A DNA stretch of 64,000 nt from the NCBI RefSeq assembly GCF_018449695.1, contig NZ_JAAVUY010000008.1:1-64000 (forward strand). Direction: 5' to 3'. How positions within the stretch are numbered: position 1 is the stretch's first letter; every line of letters starts with the position of its first letter. Of this stretch, positions 43,620 through 52,167 are shown in pieces. A program made the position numbers and the translations under genes. The notes below the pieces were generated by a model, which was not told the DNA's origin, did no database searches, and worked only from the letters and a program-made list of their open reading frames with translations. Source of the DNA: Bradyrhizobium sp. dw_411 (GTDB taxonomy: Bacteria; Pseudomonadota; Alphaproteobacteria; Rhizobiales; Xanthobacteraceae).

Positions 43620-44627
43620 CTATTTGTGGTACATTGGCTTTGCGGAGGACGGCTCTGGTGCCAATGGCGATAATGCAAAGGTCAGCCACGCATTCCATCC
43701 TTCGGGTCTGTTTTGAGCTGCGAACTCCTTATAGGCTTTCACGTTGACGTAGCCCTGCATGCTTCCGACCGGAAACAGGAAGCCGACCTGCGGGCCGATG
43801 CCCGCGATCTGCGAGCGGAAGCCGTCGAGCGCAGGAGGAGCGCCGAAGTCGTCGGTTACCTGTTGCAGGAAATAGCCGACGACGCCCAGTTGAAACTTGT
43901 TGTCGAAGAAGCGGGAAGCACCCCAATCGAAATGGAAATCGATCCCGTTCTGGTAATTGGTATCGGTGTTCTTGAAGTTGTAGGTCAGCCCCATGACCCA
44001 GGAAAATTCATTGCCGGACTTGGGATTGAAATAAGTGTAGCCGCCGCCAAGATCGATGGCGCCATGACCGATGCCGAGATTGGCGAGACGGTTGGGATCG
44101 TAGTCCCCGACCGGGATGTCGCCGGTGCCATAGACCATGAAGTTGTTGACGCCCTGATTCCATTTCAGCGAAACTTGCGGCAGCACGTCTCCGTACGACG
44201 TCAGATCCTGCGTTCGGTTGAGCGCGATGGTGTTACCAAGCGGCCCGGTGAGAGAGAGTGCTGCCGACGCTTCGCTCCGTCCGGCGATGCCGAGCACGCT
44301 GACCGATAGCTGGGCGCCGAGTACCGGTGTCGCGAACACGTAGGTTGGCCCGTATCCGACGAGGTCACCCCGCCCGCTGATTCCGACATCGAGCCGGCCG
44401 CCGCGCGGGAATTGAGCACCCGCACCCGACGCGACGTCGGTATGAATATAGAATGTCGCCCATGACCATCCGGGCGTAGAGGGCGCCGCCGCGAGGCTGC
44501 CGAAGGTGCCCGGCAGCCAGAAGCTGAGACCTCCTTCGTCGGCGAAGGCGGGCGCAAGGCTTCCCGCACAAAGCAGCGCGCAGAAGCCGGCGCCTACCGT
44601 TACAGCCTGGAACTTCTGTCGCTTCAT
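43620..44627 (-). CDS. Outer-membrane porin-like protein, paralogue A
   Basis: A 335-residue barrel of the 'MetA-pathway of phenol degradation' transporter type. The signal peptide ends at AFADEGGLSFWLPGTFGS. Repeated amphipathic strands include LSVSVLGIAGRSEASAAL, SLKWNQGVNNFMVYGTGDIP and LGVVGYFLQQVTDDFGAP, and the last residues (WLTFALSPLAPEPSSAKPMY) end in an aromatic-rich segment. It is related to the protein at 52867-53871. The position between two sulfatase genes suggests it lets their sulfated substrate or product cross the outer membrane. The start at 44627 follows GGGGGCGTG. Confidence 0.8.
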   Translation of the reverse strand: MKRQKFQAVTVGAGFCALLCAGSLAPAFADEGGLSFWLPGTFGSLAAAPSTPGWSWATFYIHTDVASGAGAQFPRGGRLDVGISGRGDLVGYGPTYVFATPVLGAQLSVSVLGIAGRSEASAALSLTGPLGNTIALNRTQDLTSYGDVLPQVSLKWNQGVNNFMVYGTGDIPVGDYDPNRLANLGIGHGAIDLGGGYTYFNPKSGNEFSWVMGLTYNFKNTDTNYQNGIDFHFDWGASRFFDNKFQLGVVGYFLQQVTDDFGAPPALDGFRSQIAGIGPQVGFLFPVGSMQGYVNVKAYKEFAAQNRPEGWNAWLTFALSPLAPEPSSAKPMYHK

Positions 44628-44676
44628 CACGCCCCCTCTCTTCGTTCGAACATTCGCCGAGACTTTCGGACAAGAA

Positions 44677-44706
44677 CATCCGGCCCACCCGAAGGTGGGC
44701 CGGATG
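44677..44706. promoter_or_regulatory. Perfect intercistronic hairpin
   Basis: CATCCGGCCCACC and GGTGGGCCGGATG form a perfect 13-bp stem with the tetraloop CGAA. It lies between the sulfatase 2 stop (44722) and the porin start (44627). It may cut or protect the mRNA between the two genes, or partly terminate it. Confidence 0.7.
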
Positions 44707-44721
44707 AGCGTGGCGCCACGG

Positions 44722-46566
44722 CTACTTGATGCCACGCTGCTGGAGCTGCTGATCGATCATCCTGTTGAGGTTGCCGCGGACCCGGTCGAGATCCAGTCCC
44801 TCGGTCAGAGCCTTCTTCTGCTTCATGGTATCCAGGGTGCTTTCCATGATGTTCGCCGGATTGAAGCTCGGCGGGAACGAGCGCGGCGGGAAGTCCTTGA
44901 ACGTCGCCACGAACTGGAAGACCTCGTCCATTACGCCGTACATCGTTTGAACGTGATTCATTTGCCAGTCCCAGAAAGTGTTGGACGTGATGTCGGCGCG
45001 CTCGAACGGATCCTGCATCAGATTGAATATCTTCTGCAGGCGCAGCGTCGTGAAGGGCTCCGCCCACACCTGCATCGTTCCCGGCGAGCGCTGTTCGGAA
45101 AAAACGTACTTGTAGTCGCCGTGCCGGTAGCAGACGAGCGTGCCGTCATCGTCAGAATAGAAGAACCTGTCGCGCGCGCTTTTGGTACCGTCATTGTTGG
45201 CCGCCGATCCGCTGACAGTGCGCAGGAATTGTGACTGGTCGTAACCGTCGAGATGCACCTTGTAGGCGATGCCATTGGCCGTGTAGCCCGCCTTCAGCTT
45301 GTTGACGATATCCGGCTCGCCCGCGATGGAGCAAAGTGTCGGTATCCAGTCGTTGTGGCTCATGAGCTCGTTGCTCACCGTGCCGGGCTTGATCGTGCCG
45401 GGCCAGCGCACCAGGCACGGCACCCGGAAGGCGCCTTCCCAGTTGGTGTTCTTCTCGGAACGGAACCAGGTCATGGCGCCATCGGGCCAGGTATTCATGT
45501 GCGGTCCGTTGTCGCTGGAGTAGACGACGATGGTGTCGTTGGCGACGCCCATATCGTCGAGCGCCTTGAGCAAGGTGCCGATAGTATCGTCGTGCTCCAT
45601 CATGCCATCGACATACTCGCTGTCGCCATGGGTGTAGCGGCCGCGATGACCTGCGCGAACGTGGGTGCGCAGATGCATTCGGGTCGCGTTGAACCAGCAG
45701 AAGAACGGCTTGCCCGCGGCTTGTTGCCGCTTCATGAAGTCGATCGCCGCGGCCGAGGTCTCGTCATCGACCGTCTCCATGCGCTTCTTGGTGAGCGCAC
45801 CGGTGTCTTCGATGGTCTGCTTGCCGATCTTGCCGAAGCGCGGATCGACTGTGGGATCGTCGCGATCGGTCGCCTTGCATCGGAGCACGCCGCGCGGACC
45901 GAACTTGGCGAGATAGGCCGGGTCCTTGGGATAATCCGGCAGTTCCGGCTCTTCCTCGGCGTTGAGATGATAGAGATTGCCGAAAAATTCGTCGAAGCCG
46001 TTCACGGTCGGCAGCGATTCGTTGCGATCGCCGACATGGTTCTTGCCGAATTGCCCGGTGGCGTAGCCGAGATTTTTCAGCAACCCGCCGACCGAGGGAT
46101 CGAGCTGGCTCATGCCCATGGGCGCGCCGGGGAAGCCGACCTTGGTCAACCCGGTGCGAATGCCATGCTGGCCGGTGAGGAAGGCCGCGCGGCCGGCGGT
46201 GCACGACTGCTCGCCGTAATAATGCTGGAGCTTGATGCCTTCGCGGGCGATGCGGTCGATGTTCGGCGTCTCGTAGCCCATCAACCCGTTCGAATAGGCG
46301 CTGATATTGGCGATACCGATATCGTCGCCCCAGAGGATGAGGATGTTCGGCTTGCGGCCGGACGGGGCCGTCGATGGTGCTGGAAGCGGCGTCGCGGCCG
46401 GCGCCGGCGCGGTTTTCTGCGCTTGCGCCAGCGCGCCGGAGGTCAGCGTCGCCGCCGCCACCAGAGTGGACGTACCCAGCAATATATTGCGGCGGCTGAG
46501 GGCACGATCGTCGATCTCGTTAGCCGAGACATCCGGATGGTTGTTGGTGTTCGCTTCGCTCGACAT
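44722..46566 (-). CDS. Arylsulfatase 2, CTAGR type, Tat-exported
   Basis: A 614-residue sulfatase. SRRNILLGTSTLVAAAT is the Tat signal, the metal site is WGDDIG (near residue 81), and C122 in QSCTAGRAAF is the predicted formylglycine residue. VYSSDNGPHMNTWPDGAMTW is the later substrate/metal segment. It shares its N-terminus (MSSEANTNNHPDVSAN) and most internal motifs with sulfatase 1, but has a longer C-terminal part ending in a charged helix (MKQKKALTEGLDLDRVRGNL). The substrate is unknown. Confidence 0.92.
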   Translation of the reverse strand: MSSEANTNNHPDVSANEIDDRALSRRNILLGTSTLVAAATLTSGALAQAQKTAPAPAATPLPAPSTAPSGRKPNILILWGDDIGIANISAYSNGLMGYETPNIDRIAREGIKLQHYYGEQSCTAGRAAFLTGQHGIRTGLTKVGFPGAPMGMSQLDPSVGGLLKNLGYATGQFGKNHVGDRNESLPTVNGFDEFFGNLYHLNAEEEPELPDYPKDPAYLAKFGPRGVLRCKATDRDDPTVDPRFGKIGKQTIEDTGALTKKRMETVDDETSAAAIDFMKRQQAAGKPFFCWFNATRMHLRTHVRAGHRGRYTHGDSEYVDGMMEHDDTIGTLLKALDDMGVANDTIVVYSSDNGPHMNTWPDGAMTWFRSEKNTNWEGAFRVPCLVRWPGTIKPGTVSNELMSHNDWIPTLCSIAGEPDIVNKLKAGYTANGIAYKVHLDGYDQSQFLRTVSGSAANNDGTKSARDRFFYSDDDGTLVCYRHGDYKYVFSEQRSPGTMQVWAEPFTTLRLQKIFNLMQDPFERADITSNTFWDWQMNHVQTMYGVMDEVFQFVATFKDFPPRSFPPSFNPANIMESTLDTMKQKKALTEGLDLDRVRGNLNRMIDQQLQQRGIK

Positions 46567-46613
46567 TCCACTCTCCGCTCTTCACAAGAAAGCTGAAATC
46601 ATGATGTACATGG

Positions 46614-46639
46614 CGTCGGCCGGACGATACCGGCCGACG
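46614..46639. promoter_or_regulatory. Perfect intercistronic hairpin
   Basis: CGTCGGCCGG and CCGGCCGACG form a perfect 10-bp stem with loop ACGATA, between the sulfatase 3 stop (46700) and the sulfatase 2 start (46566). As at 44677-44706 it probably separates transcript segments of the operon. Confidence 0.7.
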
Positions 46640-46699
46640 GATGACTGGATGCGCAGATGGCTGGTCCTTGCGAACCGAACATCTCAAACCTTGGTGCGT

Positions 46700-48388
46700 C
46701 TACTTGGCATGCGCCGCGATGGCCTTCTCGATTTGCGCCTTGACGGCCTCCAGATTGAAACTGGCGCCCTTTTGCATCGGCGGGTACTCGATCGCGGTCT
46801 GGGCCAGCTTGCCAATTTCCTTCTGTACAAACTGGAAGCGCCAGAACTCATAGGCGAACCAGTTGTAGAACCCCAGCGAGCCGTTCGCGCCGTTGGGGAG
46901 GTTCATCCGTTCGAACGGATCAAGACGAATATTGGTCAGGATCGGCCAATCGACCTTGACCGTGCCACCAAGCCAGCCGCCCGGCTGATCGGTGAACCGG
47001 TACTTGTAGTCGTCGATGCGTATCGCGGAGAGCGTGCCTTCGGTAAAGTAAAGGATCTCGTGACGAGTCGATGGACCTTTGCCCGTGATCAGCGCCGTCT
47101 GGTCGTAACCGTCCAGATGGACCTTGTAGTTCTGACCATCGATCTGCTTGCCCTTGAGGAGTTCGGCAGTGATGTTTGGATTACCTGCTGCCGCGACGAA
47201 GGTCGGGAACCAGTCCATACCCGAGAAGATACCGTTTTCGACTTTGCCCGCCGGCACCTTGCCCGGCCAGCGCAGCAGCGCCGGCACACGGAAGCCGCCT
47301 TCCATAGCGGTGCCCTTGCCTCCGGCGAACGGAGTATTGCCGCCATCAGGCCAAGTGAAGTTCTCCGCGCCGTTGTCAGTGGTGAAGACGACGATCGTAT
47401 TGTCGTCGACGCCCATGTCCTTCAGCTTCGCCATCAGCGCACCCACGATGTCGTCGATTTGCGCCATGCCAGCTTCCTGGATGGACCAGCCGTTCTCCGA
47501 ATTGCGCATGGACTCATACTTTTCGGAGAGATGCGTGACCACGTGCATGCGCGTCGGGTTAAGCCAGAGGAAAAACGGCTTGCCATCGGCCTTCGCCTTA
47601 TCGAGGAACTTGAAGGCATTGTCGCGGATCTCGTCATCTACGGTTTCCATCCGCTTGGGATAGAGTTCGCCGGCATCCTCGATCTTCTGCTTGCCGATCT
47701 TGCCCCAGCGCGGCATCTCCGTCGTGTCATCCGTGTCGGTGGCGTAGCTGTGGACCATGTTGCGCGGCCCGACACTGGCGATGAGGTCTTTCGGATAGTT
47801 CCGGTGTGATGGATCCTCCATCGCATCAAGGTGGTATAGATAGCCGAAGAACTCGTCGAAGCCGTGGACGGTAGGCAGGAACTGGTTCAAGTCACCCAAA
47901 TGGTTCTTGCCGAACTGGCCGGTCGCATAGCCCATCGACTTGAGCACCGTGGCAATGGTCGGTGCCTCCGCCGGGATGCCGATCGGCGAACCGGCCTGGC
48001 CAACGGTGGTAAGGCCAGTGCGGATCGGTAGCTCGCCGGTGATGAAGTTAGCGCGACCCGCGGTACAGGAAGCCTCAGCGTAGTAGTCAGTGAAACGCAT
48101 CCCCTCGGCGGCAAGTTTGTCGAGGTTCGGCGTTTTGCCGGACATGATGCCTTGATGATAGGCGCCAATATTGAACCAGCCAATGTCGTCGCCCATGACG
48201 ACGACAATGTTCGGCTTTTGCCCGGCGGTGGCTGGCGCGGGCGCGGCCTTCTGCGCCTGCGCCAGCAGTGTGCCGGATGTCAGCGTCGCCGCCGCGACCA
48301 GAGTGGACGTGCCGAGCAGGATATTGCGGCGGCTTAGGGCGCTGTCATGGCGGTTTTCAGTTTCTCGCTCTCTAGTGTCGTCAGGCAT
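46700..48388 (-). CDS. Arylsulfatase 3, CTAGR type, Tat-exported
   Basis: A 562-residue sulfatase with Tat signal SRRNILLGTSTLVAAATLTS. Metal-binding VVMGDDIGW is near residue 65, and C108 in ASCTAGRANF is the formylglycine site. VFTTDNGAENFTWPDGGNTP replaces the usual NGPHMNTW of sulfatases 1 and 2, so the substrate may differ. It follows the FGE gene by 37 bp in the same direction, which puts enzyme and its activator in one transcript. Confidence 0.92.
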   Translation of the reverse strand: MPDDTRERETENRHDSALSRRNILLGTSTLVAAATLTSGTLLAQAQKAAPAPATAGQKPNIVVVMGDDIGWFNIGAYHQGIMSGKTPNLDKLAAEGMRFTDYYAEASCTAGRANFITGELPIRTGLTTVGQAGSPIGIPAEAPTIATVLKSMGYATGQFGKNHLGDLNQFLPTVHGFDEFFGYLYHLDAMEDPSHRNYPKDLIASVGPRNMVHSYATDTDDTTEMPRWGKIGKQKIEDAGELYPKRMETVDDEIRDNAFKFLDKAKADGKPFFLWLNPTRMHVVTHLSEKYESMRNSENGWSIQEAGMAQIDDIVGALMAKLKDMGVDDNTIVVFTTDNGAENFTWPDGGNTPFAGGKGTAMEGGFRVPALLRWPGKVPAGKVENGIFSGMDWFPTFVAAAGNPNITAELLKGKQIDGQNYKVHLDGYDQTALITGKGPSTRHEILYFTEGTLSAIRIDDYKYRFTDQPGGWLGGTVKVDWPILTNIRLDPFERMNLPNGANGSLGFYNWFAYEFWRFQFVQKEIGKLAQTAIEYPPMQKGASFNLEAVKAQIEKAIAAHAK

Positions 48389-48425
48389 GTTGGGCTCCTT
48401 TCTTCACTGTGAGGACTGACAACTA

Positions 48426-49412
48426 TTATTCCGCGGCTTGTATTCTCTTCACGCACCGAAACCCGAGATGGCTGGTGGACGTATCGATCGCTTCGGCGTG
48501 GCGTGCGGCCGGGCGATAACGCCGGCAATAGTTCGGCGCGCACAGATGCGAGCCGCCCTTGATGACCTTGCGCGGAATCTTGATGTTCGGCTGACAGGGA
48601 TCGTAACTGGCGTCCTCGCGGCCGCCGCGCGGGTTCTGTGGAATGCAGCAGGCTTTCGCGGCGTCGGGCTCATGCTTCGAAGAAAACCAGTCCGAGGTCC
48701 ATTCCCAGACATTGCCGATCATGTCGTGGACGCCGTAACCGTTCGCCGGAAAGGCTTCCACCGGCGAGGTGCGGTCGTAGCCGTCGAGATGAAGGTTGTG
48801 CAGCGGAAAATCGCCCTGCCAGGTGTTGGCCATATATGCGCCACCGGGCGTGAATTCGTCGCCCCATGCGAATTCGGCGCCGTCCAGTCCGCCGCGCGCC
48901 GCGAATTCCCATTCGGCTTCGGTCGGCAGATCCTTGCCGGCCCATTTGGCATACGCGAGTGCATCGGAATGCGAGACGTGCACCACCGGATGATTATCGG
49001 ATGTATTGATGTTGCTCTTTGGGCCGTAGGGATGCCGCCAGTCGGCGCCCTTCATAAAAGTCCACCACTGGCTCCAGTCGCGCAGATCGAAGGTCGACGG
49101 CGGGTGTACGAATACGAGCGAGCCGGCATAGAGCATATCAGGCAACGCACCGGGATAATCTTTGGGGTCGGGTGGTATCTCGGCGTAGGTCTTGTGGCCG
49201 GTCGCGAACACAAACCGTTTGAACTGACGGTTGGTGATCGGCGTACGATCGATCCAGAAGCCGTCGACCGAGACCCGGTGCGCCGGCGCCTCCTCCGGGT
49301 AATGATGGTCCGATCCCATGCGGAAGGTGCCGCCGGGAATCCAGACCATATTGTCGGGCTGACGATCCCCCATCCGATCGCCGCGTTCGACATCGGGGCC
49401 CAGCATGGTCAT
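48426..49412 (-). CDS. Formylglycine-generating enzyme (aerobic, SUMF1/FGE)
   Basis: A 328-residue protein without signal peptide. The FGE fold signatures are MVWIPGGTFRMGSD, VHVSHSDALAYAKWAGKDLP, TEAEWEFAARGG, and NVWEWTSDW. The copper-binding catalytic cysteines are C291 and C296 in GSHLCAPNYCRRYRPAAR, matching the C-x4-C pair of human FGE (336 and 341). It oxidises the cysteine of the CTAGR motif to formylglycine with O2 in the cytosol, consistent with the Tat (folded) export of all three sulfatases. It is the first gene of the sulfatase operon. Confidence 0.93.
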   Translation of the reverse strand: MTMLGPDVERGDRMGDRQPDNMVWIPGGTFRMGSDHHYPEEAPAHRVSVDGFWIDRTPITNRQFKRFVFATGHKTYAEIPPDPKDYPGALPDMLYAGSLVFVHPPSTFDLRDWSQWWTFMKGADWRHPYGPKSNINTSDNHPVVHVSHSDALAYAKWAGKDLPTEAEWEFAARGGLDGAEFAWGDEFTPGGAYMANTWQGDFPLHNLHLDGYDRTSPVEAFPANGYGVHDMIGNVWEWTSDWFSSKHEPDAAKACCIPQNPRGGREDASYDPCQPNIKIPRKVIKGGSHLCAPNYCRRYRPAARHAEAIDTSTSHLGFRCVKRIQAAE

Positions 49413-49458
49413 GATTTACTCCCGGCCTGTGCCGTTACTGGCAAACGTCCCAGAATCC

Positions 49459-49965
49459 CTAGGTCCGGCTCGGATCGGTGTAATACCAGCAGGAACCGGG
49501 AGCAGGCGGAGCACCGGCCCATGCCGCAGCCGTCGCCGCCGTGACGAAACCGATCGCGGCGCCCGCCGCGATCGCGCCGCCTGGACGCCAATAATAATTC
49601 GTCGGCCGCACCCAACGCCCAGGGCGATAACCCGGGCCGGCCACCGCGCCGCGTCGCACCACCGTCCGGCTCGCTGCGCCGCCGCGCGGACCGACCACCG
49701 TGGTCCGGTGCGCCGCGCCGCCGCGCCGCGCATTGACCTGAACGATCTGGCTATCTTGGGCGCTATCTTGCTTGAGCTGCTGCGGAACCGCGCTACCGGC
49801 AGCGCCGACCAAAACCGAAGCGGGAGAGATCGAAGCCGGCGAAATCATTGTCGCGGTGACACTCAGTCCCAGAACCGCTGCCAGCGTCACAGAGCGATAA
49901 GACTTCGAGCGATAAGACTTGGATGCACGATTACTTTGTAAAACGAAATCAATCGGTAAGCGCAT
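49459..49965 (-). CDS. Exported Gly/Arg/Pro-rich protein of unknown function
   Basis: A 168-residue protein. A positively charged N-terminus with a 15-bp tandem repeat (SKSYRSKSYRS) is followed by a hydrophobic signal segment (TLAAVLGLSVTATM), a basic Gly/Arg region (RRGGAAHRTTVVGPRGGAAS), and the tail NYYWRPGGAIAAGAAIGF with a cysteine/aromatic end (PGSCWYYTDPSRT). Such 'YYWRPGGAIAAGAAIGF' tails are common in Bradyrhizobium exported proteins of unknown function. It precedes the FGE gene by 46 bp in the same direction. It could be the first gene of the sulfatase operon. Confidence 0.65.
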   Translation of the reverse strand: MRLPIDFVLQSNRASKSYRSKSYRSVTLAAVLGLSVTATMISPASISPASVLVGAAGSAVPQQLKQDSAQDSQIVQVNARRGGAAHRTTVVGPRGGAASRTVVRRGAVAGPGYRPGRWVRPTNYYWRPGGAIAAGAAIGFVTAATAAAWAGAPPAPGSCWYYTDPSRT

Positions 49966-50149
49966 TTGCTAAGCCCTCATTTGCGACTTCACGGCGCAGT
50001 TGATCCGCGCCGCGGCAGCAATTGGTCAGCCCCTCTTCCCTATTCGCCGCGTGCCTAAGACACGCAAGCTATCATGGCGCTCGATCATTCAATTCCGGCG
50101 CTTGGCGCGCGAACGCCGGTGAAACGCAACGGTAGACGAACTTTGGCCC

Positions 50150-50383
50150 GATGTGATGTACAGTTTGTGCCAATCTGCAGCGACGACGTTTCCAGCCTTA
50201 ACGTAGAATGTCGTCCATCGATCAATAGATCGATCCAATGCGTTTCGTTGTATTTGAAAATGCAACGGAAATTCTTCGGCGGCGTTTGAGACGATTGCAG
50301 CGAGATTTGTCGCAGCATCATCGCGCGCTTTTTGCCGCAGGGACCAAAGCGGTTGTTGCCGTTCCGAACTTGTGCCTAGACTG
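50150..50383. promoter_or_regulatory. Duplicated regulatory element, copy A
   Basis: A 234-bp element in the divergent region between 49965 (minus) and 50509 (plus). Four blocks match copy B at 52571-52812: 50150-50179 (29 of 30 bases, core GATGTGATGT..CAGTTTGTGCC), 50217-50236 (20 of 20, ATCGATCAATAGATCGATCC, a 7-bp palindrome with AATA centre), 50319-50342 (23 of 24), and 50371-50383 (12 of 13). The last block includes a shared promoter-like pair, TTGTTG at 50353-50358 and TAGACT at 50377-50382 with 18 bases between. No gene is needed to explain 49966-50508. Confidence 0.75.
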
Positions 50384-50453
50384 AGAAGGCAGTGAGGTAA
50401 AATCACGCTCGATCGTTCGGGCTGGTTTGACCGCACGACAATCAACTGGGAAA

Positions 50454-50501
50454 CATCGCAACTGGAAAGCATCGCAACTCGAAAGCATCGCAACTGGAGA
50501 G
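50454..50501. repeat. Three 16-bp tandem repeats in the 5' leader
   Basis: Three units of CATCGCAACTGGAAAG (second CATCGCAACTCGAAAG, third CATCGCAACTGGAGAG) end 7 bp before the ATG at 50509. The last unit supplies the GGAGAG ribosome binding site and each other unit carries a weaker GGAAAG-like copy. Unit number could change by slippage and shift translation. Confidence 0.75.
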
Positions 50502-50508
50502 CAACGCC

Positions 50509-50856
50509 ATGACTATCGCGAAAAACACATCCAGCATTGGCGTCGTCACCGCAACACTTATGCTCGCTCTGATGTCGAGCAGCCAGGCGCAGGTACCGCT
50601 ATCGGCCTATACGGACGCAAATGGTTATATCGATGTTCAAGCCCTCACCTGCGCGCAGCTTGCGGGCACGTTCCAGGAAGACGCGGACTATCTCGCCTCG
50701 TGGTACAGCGGCTGGTATAACGGACTGGCGAAGAAACATTTTGCGCATATTACGCGCGCCAAATCCGGCGAGCATCAGGTGATCGTCTATTGCAAGCAAC
50801 ACCCGGAAGTTAAGGTTATTCAAGCCATCGATGTGTTGCTGAAAAACGAAAAATAG
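50509..50856 (+). CDS. HdeA/HdeB-like acid-stress periplasmic protein
   Basis: A 115-residue protein with a signal peptide (TATLMLALMSSSQAQ). The mature part contains DVQALTCAQLAGTFQEDADY, LASWYSGWYNGLAKKH and VIVYCKQHPEVKVIQAIDVL; the two cysteines (TCAQL and YCKQH) are placed as in HdeA/HdeB, where they form a disulfide. HdeA/B proteins keep periplasmic proteins from aggregating at low pH. It stands alone on the plus strand behind the duplicated regulatory element and a triple repeat, and 71 bp before the convergent end of the radical SAM gene. Confidence 0.75.
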   Translation: MTIAKNTSSIGVVTATLMLALMSSSQAQVPLSAYTDANGYIDVQALTCAQLAGTFQEDADYLASWYSGWYNGLAKKHFAHITRAKSGEHQVIVYCKQHPEVKVIQAIDVLLKNEK

Positions 50857-50926
50857 AACTTTCGGCCGCCGCAAAATTTGCAAGCGCGCCAATTTGGCGG
50901 CGGCCAGCAAGCCGGCGGCGATCTCT

Positions 50927-52123
50927 TCAGCCTCCTCCACCCGCCGACGCCGCGCGCGCGGAACGCACATCGAGGCGCTCTCCGTCCGGCTTGCTGATGT
51001 AGAGATGGCCCTCCAGCACGGATTGCATGTTCTCGAACATCGCATAGAGATCGTCGCAATAGACCGAGGGATTGTCGTAACCGTTAGCCTTGGAAAAACG
51101 ATGCGGAAGATAGCCGCCGCCGCAGGCGTTCATGAATTTGCACTGCCGGCAGGTTTCGCAAAGACGGATCGAGGCATCGCGGGCGGCTTGCCAGCGCGGC
51201 TCGTTCCTGACCTCGTCGATTGCATGCTCGAAAATATTGAATTTCGTATGCGTGGAGCCGTCGCCGGCAATCCGCAGCACATCATGGGCCTCCACCGAGC
51301 CGTCGGTCATGACGGTGCAGAGCTCGATCGGCTTGTGACCGACGCCCTCGGTCGGTGAATTATTGCCGAGCAGAGCGGTGATCATGTCGCCGATGATGCG
51401 GATGTTGGCGGTGGGCTCGCTGCGGTTGGCCGCCAGCCACAGATCGAACAGGCCATTATAGAACGCGGCGACCGATGGCGGGGTCTCATCCACCGTCGCG
51501 TCGGGGATCATGATGTCGTAATTGGCAATGCCGCATTTGGCGAAGAACGCGACATATTGCTCGGGCGAAAAAGCTGGATTGCAGACCGCCAGGGCGCTGA
51601 CGCCGATATCGCGCGATACCAGCATGCGGGCGGCCTTTTCCGCCGCAGCGTGGGTGCCGGTGCCCTGAAACGTCCGGCGGTTGATATCGTGGATATGCGC
51701 CGGCCCATCCAGGCTGATCGCGACCGAAATGTGGCGCGACTCGAAACAATCGAGCCATTCCTCATCGATCAAGACCCCATTGGTGGTCACCGCGATCGGG
51801 ATGTCGCAGCCGGTTCGAAACGATATGGCTTCGCAGGCTTCGGCTATCAGGTGGAAATTCTCTACTCCCCAAAGCAGCGGCTCGCCGCCGTGCAGAATGA
51901 TGGGAAAATCGACCAGGCCATGCTGGATGACGTGCTCCTCGATGCGCTGCAACAGCCGATGCAGCACGTCGGCGCCCATGAGCTTGGGCTTGTTATATAC
52001 GGCGGCGTCGCGGAACCAATAACAATAGGAGCAATCGATATTGCATCGCGCGGCGACCTTCACGAGCAACTGCGAGATCGGCTGATCCTGGAAGGCCAAA
52101 ACGTTGGGATCGTCAGCCGGCAT
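50927..52123 (-). CDS. Radical SAM/SPASM peptide maturase (GrrM/triceptide-type candidate)
   Basis: A 398-residue radical SAM enzyme. The SAM-cluster cysteines are C27, C31 and C34 (ARCNIDCSYCYW), the GGE-type motif is ILHGGEPLLWG, and VAISLDGPAHIHD is the later SAM segment. The C-terminal SPASM cysteines include CETCRQCKFMNACGGGYLPH and VYCDDL, which bind auxiliary 4Fe-4S clusters. The sequence pattern resembles GrrM/OscB-like maturases that build three-residue cyclophane rings, and its best candidate substrate is the Gly/Arg/aromatic-rich peptide encoded 44 bp upstream (52168-52419). An anaerobic sulfatase maturase is the alternative, given the sulfatases nearby, but FGE already serves that role. 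Confidence 0.8.
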   Translation of the reverse strand: MPADDPNVLAFQDQPISQLLVKVAARCNIDCSYCYWFRDAAVYNKPKLMGADVLHRLLQRIEEHVIQHGLVDFPIILHGGEPLLWGVENFHLIAEACEAISFRTGCDIPIAVTTNGVLIDEEWLDCFESRHISVAISLDGPAHIHDINRRTFQGTGTHAAAEKAARMLVSRDIGVSALAVCNPAFSPEQYVAFFAKCGIANYDIMIPDATVDETPPSVAAFYNGLFDLWLAANRSEPTANIRIIGDMITALLGNNSPTEGVGHKPIELCTVMTDGSVEAHDVLRIAGDGSTHTKFNIFEHAIDEVRNEPRWQAARDASIRLCETCRQCKFMNACGGGYLPHRFSKANGYDNPSVYCDDLYAMFENMQSVLEGHLYISKPDGERLDVRSARAASAGGGG

Positions 52124-52167
52124 GCCGATACCTGATGATATCCGAGGGATGACCGAACGATGTAAAG

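Noticed and set aside
41538..46596. Long plus-strand frames (41538-43124, 45253-46596) across the sulfatases
   Set aside because: Both mirror conserved sulfatase coding DNA, and similarity between them only reflects similarity of the sulfatases on the other strand.
50089..50493. Minus-strand frame over the duplicated element (with a similar ADWHKL-type segment at 52537-52700)
   Set aside because: Similarity at protein level follows from the DNA blocks, the frames shift and differ in length between copies, and the most conserved part is a palindrome, so a regulatory role is preferred.
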